The notes beneath the pieces were generated by a model, which was not told the DNA's origin, ran no database searches, and saw only the letters and a program-made list of their open reading frames with translations. The translations under genes and the position numbers were made by a program. A DNA stretch of 64,000 nucleotides, taken from the NCBI GenBank assembly GCA_030549495.1, contig JAUIRK010000099.1, forward strand, positions 682,001-746,000, read 5' to 3'. Below are positions 1-12,186 of this stretch, in pieces (position 1 is the first letter of the stretch; every line of letters begins with the position of its first letter). The DNA comes from Nectonema munidae (Eukaryota > Nematomorpha > Nectonematoida > Nectonematidae).

Positions 1-560
1 TTTTCAGGGAAAACTAGCAAATTTTATTCACATTTTCACATTCTAATTACGAAAAGTGAGTCTAAAAATGAAATCAGCATAGAGAACTAGTATAAAAAAT
101 ATATTTTATTGAGAATATAAATAATGTTCTAGGGAATAATTTCCACAAATATGATTGACATTCTCACACTTTAATTGCAAAAAATGAACCAAGAAATAAA
201 ATCTGTTTGTACGATTTATTTAAAAAATATATTTTATTTAAAATGCGGATGAATGTTTTTGGAGACACTTTCTCAGATGGTAAATTGTAAATACTTTTAG
301 ACATGTCCAAAACATATTTGTTGAAAGTGAGTTGAGAAATGAAATTGGCATGGTCGATTTGGTATAAAAGATATACTTGGTTTAAAATTCAATAAATATT
401 CTTGGATACAATTTTCAGAAGTAAACCGCAAATTTGATTGAGACCATAATTTTCAAACCTTCAAAACTAAGTCGACAAATGAAATCGGAACGGCCGATTT
501 GGTATAAAAAAGTTTTATTTAAAATTTGTGTGAATGTTTTTATAAGGAATTTTATTATCA
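1..560. repeat. Degenerate tandem repeat, unit about 140 bp
   Basis: Units start near 66, 194, 337 and 477, each opening with AAATGAAATC or a variant, then a GATTTGGTATAAAA-like block, a TATATTTTATTTAAAAT block, GAATGTTTTTGGAGA and GTAAACCGCAAATTTGATTG. The left side runs off the window. The same units occur near 62450-63000. Confidence 0.7.
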
Positions 561-840
561 ATCAAAATTTTGATTGATATTTGTCATAAAGTTGAAATGT
601 TTATTGGAAAAATATGCATATATAAGTGTTATGTGTTCCAATATCGATAGCTTGGCAAAGCTTCGGAGGCATTTCCTATGCAAAGAAGCGTGCCAACTAT
701 ATAGTATATTAAGTTGGAAAATTTTAAACACTTGTAACTTTTCTTGGGGTCATTAAAAAACAACCAAACTTGACATATGTGTTAAGAAGAAAAGGTTTTT
801 GATTGTATGAAATTTTTATCAAGTTTCATTGAATTTTGTT

Positions 841-2106
841 AAAATTAGAAGACATTGAAATTTTTTAAAAAAAAGTGACCTATACATATATATTATAGAT
901 AGATGATAAACCACTTTTTTAATGTTAATTTCCTATCTTAGTGCGACTAAGGGTGGGAAAAACTTTGAATTTTTTTTTCAAATTGAAAAACATTGCAATA
1001 ATATTTAGAATGTGACGAGTGACCTTAGCTAGGTTTTATTTAGAAAAAAATAATTTTTCGTTGTCAATTGAGACTTTTATTTACCCATGATAGACGGTAA
1101 AATTCAAGCATTTCAACGCATGGAAAATACATATTTTATGCACAAGTGTTGATCTTATTGTTTTAATGTCTTCGCAATCAAGCCAACTTTGTTTGCACTC
1201 AATCTACTTTAGTTGCTTATACTTAATATTGCTCAAATCTTCTAAGGTTCGCATTTCTCAACCAAATTAAACGTGTGATACACCAAATGAAAGCTCATGT
1301 TATGAATTTTATTGTCGTGCACATTAATTTGTTTTAAAATTGGTGTTTCAAAAATTTCTCACAAAGGTACGAGAAAGTATAAGAATTAGGGCGCGACTGA
1401 TCAAAAGAAAACACGCGGTAAAAAACTTACAGATTTTTCACGAGGAATCTTCAAAGACGAGTCTGGTAACTAAAATATAGGAGGCAATATAAATGTATGC
1501 GAAATCATCACATGTCAGTCGTATCACATTTTTCCCAATATTTTTATATTCAATATGGTGGAGTGGGTTCAGCATTTTACTGTTCTGGGTATTTGATGCA
1601 GGGACAGAGCCAGGAAGTTGCACACGGAAAGAGAGTAATACCGGCACATGTAATTTTTGCAAGTATATGGGGCGACTTTTCTTTAGTCTAAGTTAAATTC
1701 ATTAATTTGGAGCCAGAGTTGGATTTTTGTAGGAACCAGGAGTCCGAAACTGATATTTTCCTTTCGACTCGCCCATCTCTGAATGATACGCACAGAGATG
1801 TGACAAATGACCTCCCAGGCTTAAATCTAACAAAATCATCAAAATTCCATCAGCACAAATCAACGAATCAAGGAAACGCTACAGATAAAAATAAGACGTA
1901 CACTCGCACAACTTAGAGGCAATAAACGTTCTCGAAATGAACCCTAACACACACGAATCCCATATGTCCAGCCTAGGGGCGCATATCCTTGAAATTATTA
2001 GGGGGGCGAAATTTTTTGTTGCAATTTTCAAAATAAGTGGTCTGGAAATACCACGGGAGACCAGATATTCAAGCAATCCTTTAAAATGGAGTGTATTCAG
2101 CAGAAT
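841..2106. other. No recognised gene
   Basis: Short open frames on both strands around 1440-1700 and 1707-1920 show no known motif. The stretch 1560-1960 is somewhat GC-richer than its surroundings but no exon structure could be supported. Confidence 0.4.
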
Positions 2107-5005
2107 AGGCTTTTCATTTGAAAATGAAGTAGTCAACCAGGCACGTTACAGGAATTGATGAAAGGATATTTGATTCATAGAGAAAACAACTGAAAACAAA
2201 TAACTGAAGGTTGGATAGTTTTATATGAGTGAATGTAGTCTGAAGGCAAAGAGTCTACTAGACACCCTGCAATGTTTATATGAAAAAATGTGATTGATTC
2301 AGGGGCAAGGGTATAAAATGAAGTTACAGTAAAACATGTCTACAGCGACACCTTTAATATACGACTCTCTGTTAACAAAGACCTAAATTTTTTCAAAAGT
2401 TTGTTTATTAGACTATGAATAGATTTTTTACTTTTATTATACGACCCTGTGTTATGCGACATGCGACCTTATTTAACGTTTTTTGGTATTATTTACCTCT
2501 TATTTACGACTTTTTCAAAAAACCATTTTATTTTACCAAAGTTCTAAAATGGCTACAAGTGATTTTTCAAATTTTATCTATTAAAAATATTTTTAACTTT
2601 AAATAAAAACTTAAAAACTATTATTTAATTTTTTTATATTTATTAATTATTATTTTATCTTTATTTTTCAAATTACTTCAACTGTATAATTATTTTTTTA
2701 TATTTTGTTTTAAAAATTTTTTTTATGTAAGGTTTTCTAGGTAAAGGTAAAGGTACCGTGGGGTGTTAATTTGACTAGTCACAGTTTTTTTTATTACAAA
2801 ATTTATAGGGCTATAAATTCAGTGTAATAGTTATTCTATAATTTTAATCAAGTAAAATCTCTTAAAGATTTGAACTTTATTAAATAAATATCATTTTTTT
2901 AAGAATTTTATTAGTAAAAAATTTGAGAGATTTTTTAAATTTAAAAAGCGACTTTTTCCTATTTGTTTGAGAATAGAGAAAATGCACATCTATAATTTAA
3001 AATTAAAAGTAATGAGTAAACGAGGAATTTTATTTTAATAAATACCTTCTATTTGAAATTACTCTTAGGTTTTTATCTCACATTAAAATAAACAAACATC
3101 TTGTCTATTTTTTAGAGGCAAAAAAAGTAAAAGGCTGTTACCTTAACATCAAGCAAAAAATCGAAGTTATCGATAAAAATGAAAGTGGTGTTCCATGTTA
3201 TAAGCTAGCTGAAGATTATTATCATGTTGGAAAGACACAGATTCAAAATTCAAAATGTAAAACATTAACAGTTAGATTATCTCACGAAAAAGTTAATACT
3301 TCAATTTACGAGTTGTTTTGTGTAATGATAGCAAAAAAAATTCCTATTTCTGGTGTGATGATTCGAGAGAAGGCTATACAGATTGCAGGAGAAGTTGGTG
3401 ATGTCAATTTTAAAGCTTCTAATGGTTGGCTAGAGTGTTTTCTTAAGAAATTCTATACGACTTGCAAATCTACACGGAGAGTCGTTTTTCGTGAATCAAG
3501 ATGTTGTTAATTAGTGGGTGGCTAGGATAAAGTCAATTTGTGATGGATACACCATGGAAAATATTTTTAACGCTGACGAAACTGGATTATTTTATAAAGT
3601 TTTGCCATCAAAATGATTAAACTGGATTAACAAAATGATAAAATGGTTTTGAAAAACGATATTTGTAAAAATGGGAAAAAATCTAAACTAAGGCTAACTA
3701 TACTTTTATGTTGTAGTGCCTTGGGAGAAAAACTGTCGCCTGTAATAATTGAATTCAATCAAAACCCCCGTTGCCTCAAAAATACATGTCTTACCACATT
3801 AGGAGTGCAATATTTTGCTAATAAGAAGGCATGGATGACGGGTTAAGTTTTTTTTACATGGATACAAAGACTAAATAATAAAATGATCAAACAAAAAAGA
3901 TCCATTTTACTGATGGTTGATAATAATGTACCTTCACATACAAACATCACACTTTCTAATATCAAAGTTGTTTTTATACCTCCCAACACGACATCGATCA
4001 CCCAACCTTTGGACACGGGTGTTATAAAAAACTTCAAGCATTTCTATAGAAAAGAGTTTTTGAAAGAAGTTATTTCAAAAATTGAAATTGATCATAATCC
4101 TCAAGAAGTTATTAAGAAAATAAATCTTCTAGATGTTTTTATTTGGATTAAAAAAGCCTGGAGTTTAGTTGAGCCTTCTACAATAAACTGCTTTAAAAAG
4201 TGTGATTTTGATATAACAGAAGGAGGCACAATCGTTTCAGAAAACATTTGCCCTTCCATCAAACTGCTTTGTTCTTCTTGAAAAAATAAGTTGGGATGAC
4301 TATGCCAATTTTGATGAGAAGTTGGAAACATGTGCTGACAAAGAAGAGTGTATCTTGAATATAGATACATCAAGCGAAAATCAAGCTGATGAATGTTTAG
4401 AAGATGAATCAGAAAATGTTGAAACAAAAATTAAAACATCAGAAGTAATTTGTAGTGTTAAAACTTTAGAAAGGTTTGCACTACAAATAAAGTCCAAGAC
4501 TCTTTTCAACTTAGCAAAAAGTGCACTTGATTGTCTTGAAAATCATCAAATGTCTAATTTGAAACAGACGAATATTGAAACATTTCTAAAAAAACATTAA
4601 TTTTTATAAATAAAGTCATATGTTTTTACCTCTTTGTATTATTTTTCTTTAATTAAAATATAGCCTATCTATTTTTGAACCTCTCTCAAACGACCCTCTG
4701 TCTACAGCGACTTTTTTTTAGCAGCCAAGTCAAGTCGCTGTAGACAGGTTTTACTGTATAATTGTGCAAACAAAAATAAAACAATAAATTAAGATTGCAT
4801 TATTTCATTTTTCTCAGCATCATTCAAAAATAGTTTAAAAGCTAAATTGATGCAAGCTACAAAAGTAAAATAACTTTTAACACTTTGCAATGATTTGCCT
4901 TTTATAATAACTTTTAAGGAAAAAAAGTCTATCAGAAAAAGTTATAGAGCTTCAACAAAAACTAAAAAATTTTACTTTTGAAAAATAATTTGACCTATCC
5001 CCTAC
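2107..5005. repeat. MITE-like repeat, about 450 bp, split by a Tigger insertion
   Basis: 2107-2326 plus 4757-5005 align closely with the reverse complement of 22063-22530. Its outer end carries TGTAGGGGATA-like sequence. The internal Tigger is absent from the other copy. Confidence 0.8.
2327..4756 (+). mobile_element. Tigger/pogo-family DNA transposon, inactivated
   Basis: 2430 bp. Terminal inverted repeats CAGTAAAACATGTCTACAGC (left) and its counterpart reading CAGTAAAACCTGTCTACAGC from the right, flanked by TA duplications (2325-2326, 4757-4758). The transposase (about 3118-4600) shows a CENP-B-like helix-turn-helix (IKQKIEVIDKNESG, KLAEDY), a Tc5-type second domain (KASNGWLECFLKKF), then NADETGLFYK, and MVDNNVPSHTN of the DDE domain. 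It is broken by several stops and frameshifts, so the coding parts lie in at least three open pieces. Bases 2741-2770 share the SINE 3' tail described at 50185. Confidence 0.9.
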
Positions 5006-5007
5006 AG

Positions 5008-5090
5008 CAGTGATACCCAACCGGTGTGCCGCGGCACTAAAGGGTGCCGTAAGATTTTTTAAGGGTGCCGCCAAAATTCAGGGTAAAAAT
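5008..5090. mobile_element. hAT-like element end (fragment)
   Basis: CAGTGATACCCAACCGGTGT followed by GCCGCGGCAC resembles the left end of hAT MITEs. No matching right end is visible, so only the first 80 bp or so are called. Confidence 0.4.
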
Positions 5091-8071
5091 TATATTCATT
5101 GCATTCTCTCTGCTTTTATTGTCTAATTAACAATTTAACTTTTAGCTTAGATACTTTTTTTATTAAATTTATATGATTGTTTTAACTTTTACTCAAACTT
5201 TATTTCTCATTATCAGAAAAATTTATGCTTCTACTTTTTCTTTTTTTAGAATATTTCTTATTTTAAAACGTCTAAAACTTAACATTACATATTTGTATTA
5301 TTATACTTTCTGTGATAGCAGGATCAGTATAAATATTATATTTGACTAAAAAACATTTAGAAAGATACCAGGTTATAGATAAAAACAAAAAACGATGGAA
5401 TGATTAATCGCAATAGGAAATTATAAACGAATTTTCGGAATGAATAAGGGCTCTCAAAGTTTGAATGAAACTGATGAGTATCTAATTTAAAACATTTAAA
5501 TCTCTGGATTTTATTTAACGTTCCATGTTACATGTAGATTTTTACTTAAAACTTTCATTAATTTTCTTTTCAAATTTAATGAAAAACTTGTCTATGGAAA
5601 ACTGAACGCGCAAACTAAGTGTGATTTTTGAAAAAACAAAATAAATTTTTTAAATCAATTAAAATCGGAATCATCATCATAATTGGAATCGTACATCACA
5701 CACTAATTTAGACAAAAGGAATTTCAGTTGAAAGTACCTTTATGCAAAAGTGATTTAGACGAAAAAGCCTTAGGGTAAAGTACTGTATCCCATATATACA
5801 CATAGGATATAAAAATAAATATTTTCGGAAAAGATACAAAATATTTGGTAAAAGGCTAAAAATTAAAAAATACTTTAACGACATCAGAATTTTGTTCATT
5901 TTCAGGAGTCAACTAAAAAAAGATTAACAAGTCAAAGTATAAAAGTAATGGCATAGATTATTATTTTTATTATCCATTTTCAAATTTTAATCGAATTTTA
6001 TAAAACTTTCAGAAAAAAAAGTTACGAAAATGAATGGCCCATTTTCTTTTTGAATGAATTTTCTTGTTCGTGGTTTACTCGTTCATTGCATTCTTCTTGA
6101 AAGGGTTAGGGTTAAATACCATTTTGTAGGAATAAGAATGGTCTCCGTTTTAAGATATTGTTTAAAAACAATAATTCGAGATAACTAACGATAATAAATA
6201 AGGAATTAGCTCATTTAAGACTAATGCTCCAAAAGGGAACGCTGACCAACGTTTACATTCTCGCTCTTAAATGCGTAAAAATTGAAATAAATTTTGATAG
6301 CTAAAAATTTTATTAGCCATTAAATGACTAGTGAGAAATTTCTATATAAAACTATTTCGAATGAAGTTTAAAATATCTTAAAATTTCAATATTCAAGTGC
6401 AAACATTTAAATAAAATTAATTAATTAAGTTGTTTTGTGACGTTCGCACCCATCCTTTCGAATATCGTGGCCCGCCCGGAATGCTGAGTCCAAGTCTACC
6501 TGGACTTTCCATCGCACTAAACACCTATCGGCCCTTGTTACAAAAGAATAGCTATACCTTGTTATATATATTATTTTACAAGAATTTATGTGACAATATA
6601 TAAATACAACTGAGAGAACGATACAATCCTAACGCGAACGCTCCCAATTTGGGAAACAAACTTATTGTCTAGTGATAGCTTAATTACTAACCACGTAGAA
6701 TCGCGTCGCTAGAGCACTACCTAACCGTAAAAACCTTTGAATTCTTCAGAGGAAGAAAACCAGGGTAAAAAACCGGCACGACGGAATGTATCTTGTTCCT
6801 AAATAAAAGAATATGATTATAAAAGGTATGTGCTACAAAAATAGAAGCGTTTGATAAATAAAAGTAGGAAGAAAAATATTTATGAAAAAAGGTGTAAGTA
6901 AAAAGCGATGTGAAAAATTACCTTCCACAAATTGTTAATGAAAATCTGTGTAGCATTTCTACTGATTTCTAACAGAGCTTTATCTTTATCTTCATTACAC
7001 GAACTTAAATATTGAAAAATTTGTGATCATGTAAAATTTCTACAACACGATATTTGATTTTTGTTAAAAACGACCTATATCATCCTCCATATTTTTGAGT
7101 TGAGGTTTTTAGAGCATTCACAACGCAATACAAAATAATTAATGATAAAAACAATTCATAGTTTTATTTTCCTATAAAAATATCACTAATTTTTTTTATA
7201 ACAAAAAAAATGGTACGCTTGGAATGAGAATAGCGTGGGATCGTCCTAATATTATCTACCTGAATTTATGATTGTGTTCACGAGATCTACCATCACAACA
7301 TTTAACGATGTATATTCTTTTAAAATTTCTAAAAAATATTCCTAAACTTAAAAATGTATAAAATTTGCTTTTGATTTGTAATAAATCTTGAATTTTCTTT
7401 TTTATTCATTATATGATTAAAAGATTAAAATTTTTGAAAATGAGCTAGATATTATAATTTAAATTAATTTGCATCTGCTATATCCTTTTGAAATTTCAAT
7501 AACTCTTCATTTTTTTTTCACTGTGTAATTGATAAAATTTGTTAATAAGTTTAATAAATCCTTTTACTATAATTTATCAAAGAAGAATATCATTCTAGAA
7601 ATTTCTTGAATTCTAGGTACGATACTGAGTTTAATGAATAAAGAATTATCGTTTATAAAAAATGGGGAATTAAAAGTGAAGCTAAAAATATTATATTACT
7701 TATGAGACAACAAAGTTTCATCATTCAAATTATAGACAACAAAATCCTTTAGATCTATGTCATAGGAAATTTTTTCACCAACATTTAATAATAATCCTAC
7801 ACCCTTAGGTACAGAAAGTATTTTATCAACTATATCTTTCATTTTTTATTTGAGTAAAAACAAAATAAATTTAAATAAAAATAAAAACTACTAATTTGAA
7901 CAAGTTCCTTTTTAACTGAAGTTTATTAAAAGAATAACATCTAAATTAAACTCTATAAATACATTATTTAGGTAAGTTTTTATATAATATGGTGAGTAAA
8001 TATTCATTCAAAAAAGTTTTGTGCTATTTCTATTTAATTTTTAATATTAATTGCATAATTTAATTCATAGG
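5091..8071. other. No recognised gene; AT-rich, with one GC-rich patch
   Basis: No exon-like open frame or transposase motif. A patch near 6437-6530 (GACGTTCGCACCCATCC, then GTGGCCCGCCCGGAATGC) stands out in composition and may be the remnant of an unidentified repeat. Confidence 0.35.
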
Positions 8072-8263
8072 CAGTAGTGGGATTCAAATTTTTTGTCAGC
8101 CGGTTCTATTACAAAAAAGTTAAATTTGTCGCCAACTGACCAATTTTGATTATTTCTGTATAAAATTGGAACTACTGACATCGACTAGTCGGTTCACTGA
8201 ACTCACAAAATTCCGTAAGACGATTCTAACGAACCAATGCAACTCGGCTGAATCCCACTACTG
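8072..8263. mobile_element. hAT-type MITE, 192 bp
   Basis: Perfect 15-bp terminal inverted repeats CAGTAGTGGGATTCA and TGAATCCCACTACTG, flanked by perfect 8-bp duplications TTCATAGG (8064-8071 and 8264-8271), as expected for hAT. Confidence 0.92.
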
Positions 8264-8789
8264 TTCATAGGTCTTATTAAGAAAACTTTTTCTCATAGCT
8301 TTATTTCATCAAACTTAAAGTTAAACTTAATAGCACACCATGGTTTTCTTCTTTTCTACACTCTCTTAGGAAGATAAAAGAAAAACTTTTTAGGGTAAAA
8401 CTTAATAATCTCAATCCTTTGAACTGCAGTAGGTACAAAAATATATGAAAGTAATACAATAATAAAGTTAAAAAGGCTAAATCTATGTATTACATAAATC
8501 AATTTTCAACTTGTAAAAAAAAAGTATTTGTAACAATTTGAACAAAATTCTTCAATCTTCCAAAAATGACTCTTGAAATTCACCTTTTAGTTCTAGTGAT
8601 TTTGCCGCTTTTTTTTCTCTTCCCTCTGAAAATTATTTTGATACACGTTTTTTAAATCATATCAATAAAACTATCCCATTGAATTATTTTTCATTTTACC
8701 TACATGAGGTGAGCTATAATGTTACTTCTTTAAGAAATAAAAATTCTTGTGGTGATGATGAACCATCTCTTCAACTTATTATTGACATA

Positions 8790-9480
8790 CTCATCTGACA
8801 ATTTTAGTTTATTTTTTTAATCTGTCTTTTCAAAAGGGACAGTTTCCTGATTACCTAAAATAACACGAATAATCCCTGTTCTTTAAAATGGCAAATTTCC
8901 TAATTTGTTGGATAATTACAGACCCATATCTATTGTCAAATTTTTCAAAAATCTTTGTGAAAATTATCTCTTCATGGATTACAATTTTTCTTGACAAAAA
9001 TAATCTAATTAATCATAATCAGTTTGCATTTTAAAAAACAAATCGTCTGAGGACGCTGTCTTATTACTATTTAATTCAATCTCTAACCAGTTTATGGGAA
9101 TAAATTTAACATAGTTTTGTTTTTGGACTTAGCCAAAGCTTTCGATAATGTTAACCATCAACTACTTATTCATAAATTATTTAGAATTGTCATAAGGGGG
9201 CCAGTTTTGTACTGATTAAATAGCTTTTTGAACAGAAGAACCTATTATGTTTCCTTCTATTATAATTCTTCTAACTTTAATTATATAGAAAAGGGTGTGC
9301 CTCAAGGAACCTTTCTGGTTCCACTTTTGTTCCAAATAGACAAACGGGCTTCTTTCATCTTATAGATAACTTAGACAATAACTTAATTGTAATAAGAAGC
9401 AACTTTTGAATGTAAAAAACTTCTCTATAACACTTTTATCTATCCACCTTTATTACATTGGAATCTAATTTGAGGCTGAT
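8790..9480 (+). mobile_element. CR1-like LINE fragment (reverse transcriptase)
   Basis: Frames shift often but show the series typical of non-LTR retrotransposons: a block like FPDYLK, then NYRPISI-like, NHNQFAF, FGLDLAKAFD-like with DNVNHQLLIHKL, LNSFLNRRTYYVSF and GVPQGTFLVPLLF. The region after this that should hold the catalytic FxDD is missing; sequence near 9410-9460 (YNTFIYPPLLHW) belongs further downstream in the protein. A decayed, internally deleted copy. Confidence 0.75.
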
Positions 9481-11040
9481 CTCCTTGAATAAATTCCAAT
9501 CATATCAAAATTTATTAATAGTCCTCAAAATTTTACTGAATCATTTTCTAGTGTTAATATTTACGAAATTAACCTACTGTCACATTTTAATTATAAATCT
9601 TGCTACAAATATGAATTCTTGAATTCAATAGCTCTCGAAGTTTTAAAGCTTCTGTTAAATCTCTTATTTTTTTAATTGTATTTTATATATATACTTATAA
9701 ACTAATAATTCCCAAAACTTTTTTCATTTTCATTTTTATAGTCTATCAACCTGGAGCTAGTGAAATCCAGATGAAGCATAACAACTTCTTTTTTCACCTC
9801 CGCTATTAAACCCCACTTTATGGATTCTTATTTTCTTCCTTCTATATTCTTTTTGATTTTTTTGTCTTATCTAAAAGTTTATATTATATTAAAATAATCG
9901 AATTTATTCTTATGCAGCTTTTTATTGGTCAGAATTACGGTATAAGCCTGCAATATTCTTCAATAAAAAGACAAATCAGAGGAATTTCAGGGTCAGGAAT
10001 CGAAAGAGAGATTTATTGAAGAAAAAGAGAAAAAACTAAAAAAATATCATTTTAAAAGTTTTGTTCCAAAAAACAATCTCTTAAGTTGTAAATAAAAAAA
10101 ATATCTGGAATCGAACATCACTAGGCCATCTGCTGACTCTGTTGTTGAAATGTACTCCTTTGCATGCTATTTTGTCGTTTCAAATGAATGATTATTTAAA
10201 AAGAAAGAAATATTAGATACAAAAGAAAAAAAATGACAAAATTAAGAGATAAATTCAATTATTGGAAATTTATCAGACGCTTAGATCCGATAGTTTAAAG
10301 AAAAAAACTTCATTGAGATGTAAACACAATAAAATGTAAAATAGGAAAAAACATAGAAAAAGAATATACAAAGTTAATTAGCAAAGAGTGAAAAATAATT
10401 GGAAAGGAAAAAAATGAATCATTAAAAAATGAATAAGGGTAGACAATGAGTTAGTAAAACTAGTGAGGTTTGAACATAATTTAACAAAATTCGATTAGCA
10501 TTATCTATACATCGGTATCAGTTATTTTTTGTTTTAATATATGAAAAGAATTTTTGAACTAATAGGATTTCAAAATGTAACCTCAAGGCTCAGAATTAGC
10601 TCCTCCTGTAAGTTAATAAATGTCATTGGATTGGGATATTATTTTGAAGAAGCGGAAGCCCTAAAAAGAAAACTTCAAAGGAAAGCTAAAAAACATTAAT
10701 ATCATAGAGTAAAAATGTATTAAGCACATATAATGAAATCAGGGAATATGAATTTTCTATCTATAAAAAAAGTGTGTTGATAAAAATTTTAATGAGTCTA
10801 TTGAACAGCATATGCTTAAAAAAAATTTTAATGAATGAAAAAATTTGTAATTCGTAGGAAAACAGGTTTTATGTTTTTATTCAAAAGATATTTGACGAAG
10901 GTGTCCGAAAAATATTACCAATATTAAAAGATTTAAATAAAAATGATAAGATATCACCTTATTAAAATCACAAGCAAATTTTTTCAACAAAATTGCTTTC
11001 TTCGAGCTTTATAAAATGATAAATGGAAAACAATTTTAAA
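9481..11040. other. No recognised gene
   Basis: May include the 3' part of the LINE (to about 9960). Otherwise AT-rich sequence without supported features. Confidence 0.3.
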
Positions 11041-11079
11041 TTAAGACAAAAAGGATTCAAATTCATCAGGTATGCCACA

Positions 11080-12186
11080 GGAAAAAGCTAAGATTGCCTT
11101 AAGTATACTAAGAGAACCGTCTTCTGGTTGAACGGCACCACTACGCAGAATCATTTTATGCAGAATATTTATTTATGAAACAGTCTTGCATACATTAAGG
11201 AAAGGCATTCAACGAAAAAAAGGCTACTTTTCAGAACCGAAATTAATTTACCTGAAGAGTTTAAAACAATTACTATAGTCAATGGTGCAGAAAGGTTTTT
11301 TAGCTTATGATGAAGGTGATTTTCATGAAATACTAATATTAGTAAGTAAAACCATGCTAGATATATTTGGAATTGCTACACACTTGATGTATGTATGACG
11401 TTACATTCTAAATAGTTCCAGAATTATTTTATCAACAATCTATTATAGGTGAATAAATATTTGAATCTGATTACAGCATGATGTGAAATAAAACGAACTA
11501 AAAAAAGTATTTTGAAACGAAAACACATATAATTACCACGGATTTTAAGAAACCAGTTATAGATTCCTTTAAACTTGTTTTTCAAAAATATTACGTTCAT
11601 CCTTCACAAGCAATTTGGAAGAAAATTCAAAGATTAGTTCTAAACAATAGTTATTTAACTAATACTAAATCTTGCCTTTATTGTAAAATACCGGCGCATT
11701 AGCATTCTTACCCCACATCATATAACGCAAAATTTTAAAAAGAGTTGCTGAAAACACTAGATCTTCAAATCGACCAATAAATGCAAGAATTATGGTGTTA
11801 TTTAGAAGATACATACATTGGAAGGTCGTGAAGAACAGTAGAGACAAGAAAGCAATTTTTATTTTCACCAATGATTTGGAGCGTTGAACAAGTGGCCAAA
11901 GATGGTTTGACGGAACAACAAACAAGCTTGAAGAATACCATCAAGCAATTCAGACCATATATGATCCCCCTAAGTCTAACCCTTCCTTATGACGGTTTTA
12001 ATAGGCATTCAAAAGGAAGAAGCTATGCAAAGAACTAAGTTGAGTGCCTACTTTTCAAGAGATAGAGAGATTGCAAGAAAAAAAGCTAAAGAGAGAATTC
12101 AAAATTTAAACAATGACTCCAAAATAAAGAATTTTAAATATTTGAGTGCTTACGGCAGATCAATTATATCATCAAATAGTGATTAA
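11080..12186 (+). mobile_element. Mutator-like (MULE) DNA transposon fossil
   Basis: Broken plus-strand frames give, in order, LPEEFKTITIVNGAERFF, a block with TVPELFYQ-like sequence (IVPELFYQQSIIG), TTDFKKPVIDSFKLVFQ, PSQAIWKKIQRL, ALAFLPHI, RVAENTRSSNRPINA, and near 12060-12150 KKAKERIQNLNNDSKIKNFK. These correspond to the MULE transposase core (DF..A..AF...FP, CFFH..Q.IWRKIQ, ALAFVP, RTNN..E.W) and its C-terminal end. No terminal repeats were identified, so the edges are approximate. Numerous stops and frameshifts. Confidence 0.7.

Noticed and set aside
4101-4427. 108-residue minus-strand open frame
   Set aside because: Antisense of the Tigger transposase DDE region.
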